NCBI RefSeq assembly: GCF_000208745.1
Contig: NC_030855.1
Span: 24,393,759-24,457,758, forward strand
DNA from: Theobroma cacao
Taxonomy: Eukaryota > Streptophyta > Magnoliopsida > Malvales > Malvaceae
Direction of reading: 5' to 3'
DNA length: 64,000 nt
Of this stretch, positions 11,121 through 22,863 are shown piece by piece; position 1 is the first letter of the stretch, and each line of letters opens with the position of its first letter. The notes beneath the pieces are model-generated. The model ran no database searches, was not told where the DNA came from, and saw only the letters and a program-made list of their open reading frames with translations. Position numbers and translations under genes: made by a program.

Positions 11121-12158
11121 TCAAAGATTATTTATATTCATATATTCTAATGATATCAATGAAAAAGAAAGACCACAAATACGAGAATCCGAATGCATCG
11201 AATCACATATCTCAAGAAGGGTACTGCTAGTAGAGAGAACACGAACATGCCAGAACTCATGTAAATAACCCCCTTTCTTGAAGAATCTTTCAACTCTTTT
11301 CTGGAAGAATCTTCTTCTTAGAGGCTTGAAATCGAGAATCAAATCATGTAATTGAAATTTAACTCGAGATTTGAATAAGATCATATCTCTACTGTAATAA
11401 AATGAGCATAAAGTTGGAGACTCAATCTCAATCTTACGTAGATCCGAGCAATCTCCCACTTTTAAGGCCTTGAAGCTTCTTAGATTTTCTAACGAAATCT
11501 CCAAGTGATCAATCTCACGGCACTGTACCAACTTTAAAGTCTCGAGAAACATGCAGTTGGAGAACACAGTTTTGATGGAATCTGCAGCAATCTTAATCTT
11601 GGTTAGAGTAGGAGTTAGCAGATTAGTCAGACCTTGAAAAGTTGGCAAAAGCTCAAGATCACAGCGGCATAGTTTCAGGATTTTCATCGTCTTAGACATC
11701 ATCAAAACCCGAAGAGATCTTGTAAAGGACATTTGCCAGACTGAAATTCAAGTCAAGCTCTTCAACCCCTTTGGCGATTGACGTTTGGAGCCAATTCTCA
11801 ACAGTTTCTTCAGCACCTGTTGGATCCAAAAACAAACGAAAAGTTTGAATGTTTGGCCCCAGATGGAGATCAAAAACATGGTTCGATGTTGAGCAAAATC
11901 TTTGTCAAAACACTGTTTTTGACTAACGAGCCAAGATTGCTTGAATCTTGGTGACACTGTTGAAGCTTGAATTGCCTGTTTGATAGGCAGAAAGGAAAAT
12001 ATTTTTGCAAGGACGTTATCTGGGAAACCAGAGAGAGGCTGGACAGCAGTTCTACCATGAACATTTCCAGGATGTGGACTATGACCATGTTCACCTAAGT
12101 TTTCTCTCTTGTTTTTCTTTCTGGGGTTTTCCAGGTTCTCAATGCCTAGAGATGCCAT
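11121..12158 (-). pseudogene. FBD/LRR-type F-box pseudogene, minus strand
   Basis: The minus-strand ATG at 12158 gives MASLGIENLENPRKKNKREN, an F-box (FPDNVLAKIFSFLPIKQA), SPRFKQSWLV and CFDKDFAQH. About 28 bp present in the plus-strand relative near 10086-10113 are missing after DFAQHR, which shifts the frame. One extra base near 11696 (GATGTCTAAG instead of GATGTCAAG) makes a second break. The LRR-like part continues open from 11732 (KTMKILKLCRCDLELLPTFQ ... FKALKVGDCSDLRKIEI) to a stop at 11121. No FBD exon is seen. It is head-to-head with the copy starting at 13397. This is one of the better preserved LRR regions in the cluster. Confidence 0.75.
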
Positions 12159-13072
12159 AGCTATATGCTCAAACTATCAGGAATTTCTCTTGCTAGTACT
12201 ACCATATATATTGTTTTAAATTAAGGGAAAATGATCTTACTTTATAGCTAGGGAAACAATAAAATCTAATAAACTAGCTAGCAATTGAATACTGTCATTA
12301 CCTAATAGATATACCATTGAATCAAAATATCATAAGACAGCTTCAATTAAATAGGAGAAGACAAAACAAATTAAGGAGGATTTAGGTTCAATATATATTC
12401 TTCATTACATTACCTTTGAATCTTTCTGTCTAGAGCAAATTTAGTTTTCATAGTTTGAATTACCATTTCTACAATTCTCTGCTGGATAGAAGTAGATCAA
12501 GCCTCAGTTAGATGTGGAATGGCTCCTCCACAAGGAAACTGCGGATCAATGTTGCAGTGGCCAGAGTCGTTTTACCTAAGCTAAAGTCACTGATATTGTC
12601 GTTTTGAGTTTATCATTTAATATAGGAAATTTTGATGTATTTTCAATTTTATCACAATGATCTAGTCACCATGATGATCTAATCACTGAAGATCTAAAAT
12701 TATTCACATGAAAATCAAATACTGTAAAGCATAAAAATTTGGATGTAATTCACATGGAAAGAATACAAAAATTTGGAAGGAATAATTATATATAAAAGAA
12801 TGAAAAGTTTTAGAAATTTATGATTCTTATCTGTTGTCACCATTTTTGTCTCAAGATCAAATCCAAGCTTTTTTTAATCAGGTAATATACTTCCATTTGC
12901 CAACAATATCAAGCATAGAATATGGAAGTGGGGTTAAGAAAGGACCGACTCAAAACGACCGCATTAGTAACTTTGGCTTATGTAAAACGACACTCGTCAC
13001 TACAACACTGATCTGCAGTTTCCTTGTAGAATAGCCCTCCCATGTCAGGTCTGATCAATTTGTGTCCAGAAG
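11930..13072 (-). repeat. Dispersed duplication, unit B'
   Basis: This is the counterpart of 4186-5362. It contains two oppositely oriented copies of the F-box upstream region: an inverted one near 12420-12600 and a direct one near 12930-13070. It thus forms a head-to-head intergenic region between the minus-strand F-box gene (start 12158) and the plus-strand one (start 13397). Confidence 0.75.
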
Positions 13073-13396
13073 AGGACTGCAGAAATGGTAACCCAACTAT
13101 GGAACCTAAATTTTCTCAACGCAAGAAGAATTAAAATCTAACGTAATATAATCAAGAAACATTGACCCTCAATCCTCCTTAATTTGTTTTGTCTTTTCCT
13201 ATTTAATTGAAGCTGCCTTCTAATATTTTGATTCAATGGTATCTCCATTTAGTAATGATAGTATTCAATTGGTAGCTAGTTTATTAGATTTTCTTGTTTC
13301 CCTAACTAGAAAATAAAATCCTCCTCCCTTTACTGCATATAAGTCGTACTAATTCGTAGAAACAGAAACCCAAGTTTTTTCTGATGGTTTGATCTT

Positions 13397-14474
13397 ATGG
13401 CGTCTCCTGGAATTCATGAGAACCTGGAAAACCCACCAAAGAGAAACGAGAAAGAAAATTTTGTTGACGAGCCTATCTTTAGTTTCCCAGATGATGTTCT
13501 AATTGCCTACATCTTTTCGTTTCTGCCTATCAAACAGGCAATACAAGTGTTAACAGTGTCAGCAAGATTCAAGCAATCTTGGTTGCTTGAATCGGGAATT
13601 GTGCTTTGATGGAGGTTTTGCTAGGCGTCACAGTCGAAAGGAATTTCTCAAGATTGTCGGCCATGTTTTTGATCTCCACCTGGTGTCAAACATCCAAACG
13701 TTGAGTTTGTTTTTTAATCCAACAGGTGCTGAAGACACTGTCAAAAATTGGATTCAATCGTCAATCGTTAATCGACAAAGGAGTCGAAGAGCTCGACTTG
13801 AATTCCTGTCTAGCAAGAATCCCTGACAAGATTTCTTCCCATTTTGAGGCCATCGGGACGGTAAAAACCCTGAAGCTATGGAAAAGTGTTCTTTAATTTT
13901 TATCCTGTTCATGGCAGGAGCAACATTTTGCAATCTGCATGATATTGCCCATTGAAAAAGCTTTTCATTGATGTAAGCATGTTTAATTACTTACAATTTA
14001 GCATTTATATTGAAAATTTAAAATTTAAAACATTTAGTAAAGTATGTAATTTTTTTTATATGATCGAAATGTTTGTATTTATATATATTTGAAATTTAAA
14101 TCATTTTACAGCTTAAAAGATTTTCTTTTAGGACTCGACCATATTGGGAAGACAATCTATGTCCATTAGTTGAACAGCATCCTCAGCTCTTAAATTGCCT
14201 TCAATTTATCAAACTGGAAGGTTTCAAGTCCGGAGATCATGAAATAGAAATGGTGAAATATTTGTTGCAACGAGCCACAGGTTTGGAATGTTTGGTTCTG
14301 GTTTCTCCCAACACTAATAAATATAGGAGCATCTCTGCTGGGAACGAACCAATGTGTAGGAAGATTTGTCAGGACTGCGACATCTCTCCCAAAGTTGTAC
14401 ATTTCTATGGTCATAACGTTGACAACAGCCCTGCTCCCCAGCATTCCAGGACCTGGCATGATGACGATCTGTAA
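13397..14474 (+). pseudogene. F-box/FBD gene with internal deletion and frameshift
   Basis: An ATG at 13397 starts MASPGIHENLENPPKRNEKE with an F-box (FSFPDDVL ... SFLPIKQAIQVLTVSARFKQ). The frame breaks near 13600 and continues one frame over as RELCFDGGFARRHSRKEFLK, then through NIQTLSLFFNPTGAEDTVKN, with a further shift to KGVEELDLN. The LRR part is gone: after about 13880 comes AT-rich DNA, then an acceptor (TTTTAG) and a last exon at 14132-14474. That exon reads TRPYWEDNLCPLVEQHPQLL, LQFIKLEGFK, EIEMVKYLLQRATGLECLVL, which is the FBD domain, so this copy identifies the whole cluster as FBD-associated F-box genes. Either it is a pseudogene or the middle exons were lost. Confidence 0.75.
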
Positions 14475-15362
14475 TTTGGATTCTCTTGCGAGTTAAGGTC
14501 AAATAGTTTAGAAGCAGTGATTTCTTTGGTGCGTTAGATGTCTGTCTTCAGTTTGGGTAACACCCCAATGTACACTTTTTCTAGCACTGTTCATGTGGCT
14601 TGTTTATCACTTTGTCTTGACCCCGTGGGCCGAAGCTTCCAGCTGGTTCATCACTTTACCTTTACCTCCATTCGGGCGAAAATTGAGGGGAAAAAGTATT
14701 TCTTTACAGTACTTTACGGCCATGGTTTTGACGTGTGTTGACCAATGAATGGATGGCCCCATCGTGCAAAACCAGCAACAGCCGTCTGCCTCCAAATTAG
14801 AATCGTTGGTCAAAGATATCATCGGCCGGCTGTTTAATCCCTTCACTCACCGACTCGCGTGTACGTCCGAACGAAACTCCATCCGCTGAATATCACCAAA
14901 CTCTGATCGACCATACACGTGTTCCATCCAACAACCAATAAAGGAGCTGCAAGCCTGCAACGACACCGTGACAGTCACTGTAGCCATATCCCCACCCACA
15001 AGTGGACAAAAAAACAGAGAAACGTGTTCAAGAAGCGGACGACAAAGCCGACTTAGACCGACCATTTATCTCCACGTCATCTCCAGGCAACAACCCAAGT
15101 AGCTTCCCTACCTCCATCTAATTTCTCTCCACGTGTTCTTTCCCAACGGCTAGTTTCGAATTTAACCGCCAAAAGTGACTATATTAAAATATCCCCCAAC
15201 GCACACGAGGAGGGAGAAACAAAAAGATTTACGGTGTTGTTCATAGGAATTCTCCAGTAGTTTCTGGCGGTAAAAAAGAAAAATTAAAAATTAAAAACGC
15301 GTAGCTTTATCCCTTTTTATTTTTAAATTAAAAAATATATATTTTTTAATTTTTTTTACCGG
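14475..15362. promoter_or_regulatory. Upstream region of FBS1-like gene with two G-boxes
   Basis: There is no convincing gene. CACGTG occurs at 14916-14921 and 15130-15135, plus other ACGT cores (for example CCACGTCATC near 15072). In plants such elements bind bZIP/bHLH factors and are common upstream of stress- and ABA-responsive genes, which fits the stress-inducible FBS1 family. Function is inferred only from motifs. Confidence 0.4.
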
Positions 15363-15370
15363 TATATAAG
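15363..15370 (+). promoter_or_regulatory. TATA box of FBS1-like gene
   Basis: TATATAAG lies about 370 bases before the start codon. It is followed by a pyrimidine-rich stretch typical of a plant 5' leader, giving a leader of about 330 nt. Confidence 0.5.
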
Positions 15371-15732
15371 GAGAAGTTCCGGTTTCTAAAGCAACTCTCT
15401 GTGTAAGGCAGTTCTTTGTTTCCCTTCTCACCAGTGAAGCAACAGTTATCTTCTCTCAAATTTAGGGTTTATATCTTCATCCCTATATCTAAGGAAAGAA
15501 ATCCCAGATTCAGTTTGGGTTTCAGTATTGTTCTGCTTCTATAAAGATCGCTTTCTGGTTTTGTTCTGCTTGTCAAATTTCGGTATTTTCAGAAACTGTT
15601 TCTAGATTCTGCTCTCTGTAGATTCCATTATTTTGGAGTGAAAATCTAATCTTTGAGTTTCTTTTCGTGGGGGGTTTAGATTCAGATTACTAAAAGAGTT
15701 TTAGCTTTTGGAAAATTTGGAGTGAGTTTGTT

Positions 15733-16493
15733 ATGGAAATGGCTTCCGGCAGAGTATACCGTAGTCCTTCACTGAGGTTGACGCATGGTGGTGTGAACGA
15801 GGAAGAAGAGTTAGGGCTTGGGTTTGTAAGATACACTCGCGGATTGGGGAGGAAAAGGATTGAAATATCGAATGAGATGGAGGAATCTTTGCCTCTTGAT
15901 TCTGCGACCGAATTTCCATTGTTGAAAAGGCAATGCAGTGAGAGAATGGTGATGATGATGATTGATGATTACCATGAAAAATCTGCTCTTGAATCACTTC
16001 CTCAAGATGTACTTGTAAGTACTAAGAATCCCAAAGTTTCAATTGTCTTTTAGTAGTTTCTATTTTTGGTTTGTAAGATTGTGATTGATTGGAAAGATCT
16101 TTTTCTTTCTTATTTTTGCAGATTAGGATTATTTGTGGTGTGGATCATAAAGATTTGAAGCAACTTTTTAATGTTTCTAAATCAATCAGAGAAGCTGTGA
16201 GTATAATGCAGTTTAATTTGGATTATAAGTTTCTCATTCTTAGCTATTCAAAGCTGATTCTTTTGACTAACATCATTCTTTTCTTTTTCCCTCAGACTGT
16301 GATTGCAAAGCAGTCGCACTTTGCTTATAGCACACCAACAAAGATCAAGGCTTTTCGAACTTCAATTGATTTTGAGGAATCAAGCAACTTAGATGATATT
16401 GAAGCTCCAAATGCACCGAAGCTCAAATTGCGGTTTCAAAGGAAAATCAACAGAAGAAAGCTGGCTGATATTTCAGTGGCATTGTTTGCTTGA
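15733..16493 (+). CDS. FBS1-like F-box protein (At1g61340 type)
   Basis: Three exons join in phase 0: 15733-16014, 16122-16196 and 16296-16493, giving 184 aa. The N-terminus (RVYRSPSLRL, then GLGFVRYTRGLGRKRIEIS) and the compact F-box split by introns (ALESLPQDVL / IRIICGVDHKDLKQLFNVSK / TVIAKQSHFAYSTPTK) match the small F-box stress-induced (FBS1) family. These proteins pair with SKP1 in SCF complexes; Arabidopsis FBS1 also binds 14-3-3 proteins and responds to wounding and other stresses. There is no LRR or Kelch substrate domain, as usual for the family. The start is the first ATG after the leader and gives the expected N-terminus. It is unrelated in sequence to the FBD F-box cluster beside it. 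Confidence 0.9.
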
Positions 16494-19283
16494 CACGGAA
16501 AATGATTAAATTTTGTAAATAGCTTGTTTTTGTTGTAGATTTAAAGGGGGGTTGATTAGTGGATCTGCTTGTTGGATCTTTGTACATGGGTTAGATTCTT
16601 GACAAGCCATTTCTTCAAATGTTTTGTTGAAGATGGTGGGGTTTCCTGGCTTGTTTGTATCTTTGTGTACATGAGAAAGAAAGGGAGATCCCAGATTTTC
16701 GGATGTATTTGTTTGGAGGGCAACCTTGACCCTTCTGATGTGATAAAGTTCAGATTTGAGGGTGTACAGCTGATTCTGCACACTCTTTTATGCATAATAA
16801 GATAAGGAATGTAGAAATATTTCCTGATGATTTATTGATTCAGTGTACTCTCTACTTGATTTAAAGTAATATCTGTTTCCTTCACTAGATTTTGATGTTT
16901 GGTTCTTGAAGCTAAACCAGTCATCTTCATATGTTCCTAGAAAGCCATGGGATCTTAAAGGAAGTTTTCTGTTTTTTGCTTGGTAGTTGTTTAGTTAGTA
17001 GATTTCGCCATGGATGCTGAAACCTTGAAGCTAAAACTAAGAGTGGGTTTCATGCATTTCCTGCATAAAAGTTACAAAAGGGTGCAGATTCCATATTTTG
17101 ACGTGTATCACCACCTGCTTTATTGCATTAACTACATTTTGCTGCTGATTCTTGGTGTGTTCTACAAGCTAAACCCATTTCGGCTGCATGATCTGTTGTC
17201 TCATGGTGTTGCTTGAAATGCAATTAAATAACAACTTCAATATATTGGAAGGTGTGCCCCCTGCACTTTGAAGTGTTCAACTCTTCTACAAACTGCTGGC
17301 ATTCAGGTGTACAAGATAGAGATCCATGGCTAGCCCCATTTGTTTAGGAATTTGAGGAGTAATATTCATTGCCTTGGTAGGAGAGATTCAATAACTCCCA
17401 GAACAGTTCTCTGAATCAATGATCAAAGAGTTCCAATTGACTTCAACATACTTCGTTAGTCTTAATGAATGAGAGGGAGAGGGGAAATTGGAAATCTTTG
17501 GGAATGAATGACAGCTATAGGAGGGCTGTGTCTTGCAATCTGTATACGCGTTAAGGTTCGAACATTCGTGATTCTAGCTGTTGTCTACTAGAATTAAGGG
17601 GTGCCTTGATTTCAGCAATCAAACAACTTAATGCCTTTGTCCATGGCTAAATCTGGAAAGCTTTGACATCAAGTACATCAATGTTCTGCCCTTTTTTCCA
17701 GTTAAGTTAGTTGTACCATATTGGGAACAAACTTTAGACCTAAGGAATATCGTGAAGACTGGAAACCATTTGTTGGTTTCTCCTGACCTTTGCCTATTTC
17801 AAGTCACATGCACACATGGGGGATTTCACTGATTTTTCTTTCTTTCTTTTTTTTTTTGTTTTTTTTTGCATTGTTTTTGTCAGAAAAAATGGGTTTCATC
17901 TAGATCACTCAAATTTGAAATCAAAAGCAGGGCCTTGATGTTATCTAATCCATATAGTTTAAAGGATGAAAACAGTTGATGACTTTTATCTCCAACAAAG
18001 TGTCTGTCATTGATCATCAACACTTTTGCCTGTCTGATATTCCTTCCAATTGTGTAATTATTCTTGCATTATACTAATAATAGGTGTTTTTGGCCCAAAT
18101 TTCAATGCCCTGTGACATTGTTAAAGAATCTTTTTTGGGATCCATAGTTTATAAATAAGTCTAAAGCCAAAAAATTAAATTAAAAAAAAAAAGAATGATG
18201 TCTATCTTTAGTGCTAACTTTTTGCCTGTTCCTTATTCAATCTGCTTTCTGTGCATGCATGACTTGAAAGTTGAAGATTAGAAGAATCCAATGTATTCTA
18301 TTTTAATGGGTGAAAAGCATCCAATGCCTAATTATTATTGTAAACATGGCAGTTTATGGGAAGAAAAACAGAAGGGTTTTCCAGAAAAAGCACATGGCCT
18401 AATCTCATGTACTTGCACATCCTCAAGACAAATCCTCCCCTGCCTCCATCTGGATCATAAATCTGTCTTCACGAGATTTACATTTGATTTGATTCACAGT
18501 TAGCATATAATATTTATAAACTACTAGCGAATTAAATGTTTTCATCTTATTATTAATAAATAAATTTAAAAATTGAGATATTTAAAAGTAAATTTTTATA
18601 ATTTACACCTAAACATTAGGTTTATTAGTAGTGTATGATCTTCTTACCTAAAAGAGTAGAGTTTAAGTCTTCCTTTCCTAATTTAAAAACAAATATTTAT
18701 AATTTTTAAAAAAATTCATAATTAAATGATATTGTATAAATATTATACTCAGACAACACATGCAATAGTATGCTTGATCTCACAGGCAACTTAAAAGTGT
18801 TCTGTCATGGCACTGCAGATTTTTTTTTTTTCATTTTCTGTCCTATCCAAAGTGCCACTTAGAAGCATGTTTACCCTTTATTTGAAAAGAAATATGCCAA
18901 ATGTCACTCAAAAGAACAAATTTAACTTATACAAATCTCTTTTCTTTTCTGTCTTCTTTTATGGGTCAGCCTTTTGTCATTGCGAATATAGTCATTAATT
19001 TTCAAAAGGAAATCAAGAGAGAGAATCTATACAATTTCGGAGCCCATATGGCCCAATAGGAACCATTCCAGAGCCCACTAAACCCAATCAAGAATCTAAG
19101 CCTAAACAAACAGACGAGCCCAAACCCGTTAAGACTTTCAAGGGTATTTAAAATACAATGCACGGTCGTTTTGATTTACGGTTAACTATATCAACCCGAC
19201 GGAAGGAGGAAATTCAAGACTTTAAGTTTCGCGCGCTGTCTTTGCTTCTTTCTCCTTTCAAGAATCAAAGAAAATCCCATTTC
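16494..19283. other. Intergenic region with site II-like motifs near its right end
   Basis: The first part is the 3' region of the FBS1-like gene. A 68-codon open frame at 17010-17216 has no recognisable features. A T-rich tract lies at 17840-17870. At 19040-19130 the motif GCCCA occurs several times (GAGCCCATATGGCCCAATAG, GAGCCCACTA, GAGCCCAAAC). Such TGGGC/GCCCA site II elements are typical of plant housekeeping promoters and fit the hnRNP U-like gene that follows. Confidence 0.45.
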
Positions 19284-22200
19284 ATGGCTTCGACGAGAGG
19301 CGATCTTCCGCACTCCGAAACTGAAGCCGAGCAGGAACCACCGGACAAGACGGCGAAAACTAATGACAAAGATGATACGGAGAAGAAGAAGCAGCGCGTG
19401 GTTCTCAATCCTGCTGACTCCGACTTAGGCAAATTTCTTTTTCTTTAACCTCTTTCTGTTTTTCTTGTCACTCTTCATTTTCTTTTTGTCTCGCATTTAA
19501 TTTGATTGATTTATGAAACTTTTCTGTAGCTTTTTCTTTGAATTCTTGAAATTAAAATTGCTCGTGGAAATGTGTAGTTTATGTTATAGAGTTCATAAAT
19601 ATCGAGTGTTTGTGCTATGTATTGGGGAAATGTCTGGGAGCTCATTTCAGATTAATGAAATGTTTTAGAGTTATGCAGTTATCATTACAGATGGCAATTG
19701 GTCAGGTTGGGTCGAGGTCAAGTTGCTGACTTTTTTCGAGTTAAGTATGGTTGGCCGAGGTGGGTTTTAAGCGGTTGCTTGGGTTATCTGATTCTCATCA
19801 GCTTTTGCCATAGCTTGTCTCTACTAGCACTAGAGTCTAGAGTTGAAAGTGGAAAGTACAGGCTAGCTTAAGTCAAGTTGAACAAAACAGTGTTTACTAT
19901 CATTTATATTATATAGTTTCATAGGCATGTATGTATGTTTTCTGAAACTTAATATAGAGCCTTTTGTAGGTTTCTGATACCCGATGTGCATTGTTTCCCT
20001 TTCGTTAGATTTTATTATTGAAGATGATCTTATAGGGTCAGCACGCCATGATCAGGGGTTTGCCTATTGCTGGTCTGGTGCTCGTGCCAATGTTGGAATA
20101 ACTGTAGGGAAGTATTGTTTTGGCTGCAAAATTCTTTCTACTCAACCAGTTGAAATGGAAGGTACTCCCCCTCACCAGCAGCATGTTTGCCGTCTCGGCA
20201 TTTCGAGGGGGGGTGTTGAAGTGGGAAGACTTGGTGAAACTAGAAACAGCTTTGGGTTTGAGGGCACAGGGAAGTTTTCTAATGCTGAAAATTTCTCTGT
20301 TTATGGCGAAAAGTTTGGGGTTGGAGAGACAATTGTTTGTGCGGTGGATCTTGCGAGTAAGCCACTGGCTTCCATTGGGTTTGTCAAGAATGGGAAATGG
20401 TTGGGTACTGCAAAGCAATTTAATACTGATCCAGAGGATCTTGGAGTGGTGGACTCCCCTCTTAGGAAGCTTCCATGGAAATCGGCTGTCTTTCCACATG
20501 TTTTGTTAAAAAATGTTGTTGTTCAATTGCAATTCAGTTTTGAAGATGGATTGGTTCCTGAAAATGGCTATAAGCCTTGGGCTTCTGCTTTTGAAGATGG
20601 AAATGTGATTAAGGGACCGGATTTTCACAGTGAGACAGACTGTGAAGTGATGATGATGGTGGGATTACATGCGGCAGGCAAGACCACTTGGGCAAAGAAA
20701 TGGGTTAGAGAACATCCTGAGAAGCGTTATATCTTTTTGGGAACAAATCAGGCTCTGAAAAAAATGAAGGTATCTGTTTTTCTTCTGTCTTCTTTATAGC
20801 TTTGGGAAAAAGAAAATTTAGGTTTCCCAACAACACTGCGCCTTAGTTGTTTTTGGTTTCTGACTAACCCAGTGAAGTCATGTCTTTTTACAGATTAGGA
20901 GAACCTACGGTGAAATACCGGATCCCTGGACAGGTCTAGTAAGTCAAATATCTGATTTCCTCATATCAAGGGCTGCCAAGATACGTCGCAATTATGTTTT
21001 TGATCAACTAAATAACTGCAAGAGTAGACGCAATCGTAAACTGGGACTATTTGAGAGGTTTCGCAAGGTAGTTTCATTTTTTGATTCCCCTATCTCTGAC
21101 AAATTATGACTGGAAACTTTTCATTAGACTCTCTTACCTGTCTTTTTCTTTTGTATGAATGGTTCATGTTCATGCACAAATCAGATTGCGGTTGTGGTAT
21201 TCCCAAAACCAGAGGAGCTAAACCTACGTATCGCTAAAAAATTGGAAGGGACGGGAACGGGGTTACCAGCAGATGAAGTAAATAATATGCTAGGTATTCT
21301 GTAATCCCAGCATGCATGTTTATGCAGTCATTACACTTGTTGGCTCAACAATTTGCTTTAGTTGCTGCAATCATTTAGTTTGTGGCTTTATCTCTCTGTG
21401 TTATGTTCCTGGCAGCCAAATATACTTTACCTCTAACCAAGAATATGCCCGGTTCAGATGAGTTATTTGACGAGGTATTTTTTTAAGAACTTTGTCATCA
21501 ATATGCATAATGGAAAGTGTGACTAATATTGTGGCATTTTTTAGGTGAAATTTGTTGAACTTGACAGGGGAGAGACACAGCGATATCTGGATGAGATGAA
21601 GCGTTCTGTTGAATCTGCATCTGTACCTTATTCTCAGCAAAATTCTGTCGGGTCACTCGATAGTTGTTCATCAGGTTTTCATCTAGGCTTTTGCAAACTA
21701 AAATCAGGAATTCTTGGATATTTCATATGAATATCGTGGTTTTGAATTTGATTATATTTTTGCTTTGACCAGTTGTTGAAGGACATTGGCATCCAAGCTT
21801 GCATTCAGCGCCTCCTCCGTTGAGCTATGGCTACTAAATGCCAAACCAAGTAAGTGATAAATGCCCAGATTATGCTCAATGTTGCCTACGAGGAAGCAAG
21901 ATGGCCGGAAAATCATTTTGGTAATTTGTGTAAGGTGTGTTAAACATTACAGGTGTACTTAACTTACCCAGGGGTTCAAGCTTTACCTGAAGGTTATCAG
22001 TTATATCAAGTTTCACAGCAACCAGTTCCTTATTGGCCATATCTATATAATGGAAGTAGTAGCATTCCAGGGGAAAATGTGTACTCAACTTACCCAGGTG
22101 TTCAAGCTTATTCTGAATGGTATCAGGTATATCAAGTTCAACAGCAACCAGCTCCTTATGGGCCTTCTCTACATAATGGAAGTAGTAGCATTCCAAGGGA

Positions 22201-22863
22201 AAATGTGTACTCAACTGACCCAGGGGTTCAAGCTTATTCTGAAGGGTATCAGGTATATCAAGTTCCACAGCAACCAGCTCCTTATTGGCCTTATCTAGAT
22301 AATGGAAGTAGTAGCATTCCAAGGGAAAATGCTGGTTCCTTTGGGAGTTTTCATCCTATACCCGGTGATGGAAGTAACCATTATCAGAGCCCCTATAATG
22401 GCGTGGATAACATTCATGGCCGTCCCGCTAGCTCCTGTAGTAGTAGCATGGTTGAACCTTCTCCGGTTAGAAGTGACTATCATGTTGGGCAATGCAGCAG
22501 TGGTGGTGGCCTAGAACATGCTAGTTTTCAAGCTCCAAGACCACCCATATTTGAGCAGAGTCCTCCGCCTTCCACAGATGGTAGTTATTCTAATTTCTTT
22601 TGCAGAGACTGTTAGTTATTCTGATTCATTTAACTTGCATCTCTGTTTTTCTATCTCCGGAAGTAAATAATTTCTCAGTTTATCTAATAATGATGTTGTG
22701 CCATACTTGCTGTTTCTTTCATCAATGATATTGCTTTTGTCGTGTTTCTCATTCTTTCGTGCTTTGCTCTATTCTAGGCTCTCGTTATCCAACTCCTCGA
22801 TGCTCCCCTCCAAATACTCAGCACACTAGAGGATATCCCCCTTCTCATCCATTGTACTACTAA
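19284..22863 (+). CDS. hnRNP U-like protein (SPRY + P-loop kinase-like), in-frame stop before tail exons
   Basis: Exons for the core are 19284-19428, 20009-20769, 20894-21067, 21185-21293, 21416-21474, 21545-21674 and from 21773. They give 480 aa to the TAA at 21835-21837. The core has an acidic leader, VVLNPADSDLDF, a SPRY domain (about residues 60-245, with GFAYCWSGARANVGI), a Walker A motif GLHAAGKT (267-274), and a plant hnRNPU region (RNYVFDQLN, IAVVVFPKPEEL, FVELDRGETQRYLDEMK). hnRNP U proteins bind RNA and chromatin-associated transcripts in the nucleus. After the TAA the same frame continues ATG CCA AAC CAA, then a good donor. Exons 21953-22580 and 22778-22863 encode a 237-aa Tyr/Pro/Gln-rich tail ending HPLYY and a stop. 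An in-frame upstream ATG at 19158 would add 42 residues. Intron 1 uses a GC donor. Confidence 0.85.
21953..22330 (+). repeat. Three 126-bp in-frame tandem repeats in the hnRNP U-like tail exon
   Basis: Units start at 21953, 22079 and 22205 with GTGTACTNAACT and end at GGAAAAT or GGGAAAAT. Each encodes 42 residues of the pattern VYSTYPGVQAYSEGYQVYQV ... QQPAPYWPYL ... GSSSIPREN. The repeat keeps the reading frame with no stops, even though it lies after the in-frame TAA at 21835. Confidence 0.92.

Noticed and set aside
17010..17216. 68-codon open frame downstream of the FBS1-like gene
   Set aside because: No recognisable domain, no clear promoter, and length expected by chance in AT-rich DNA.
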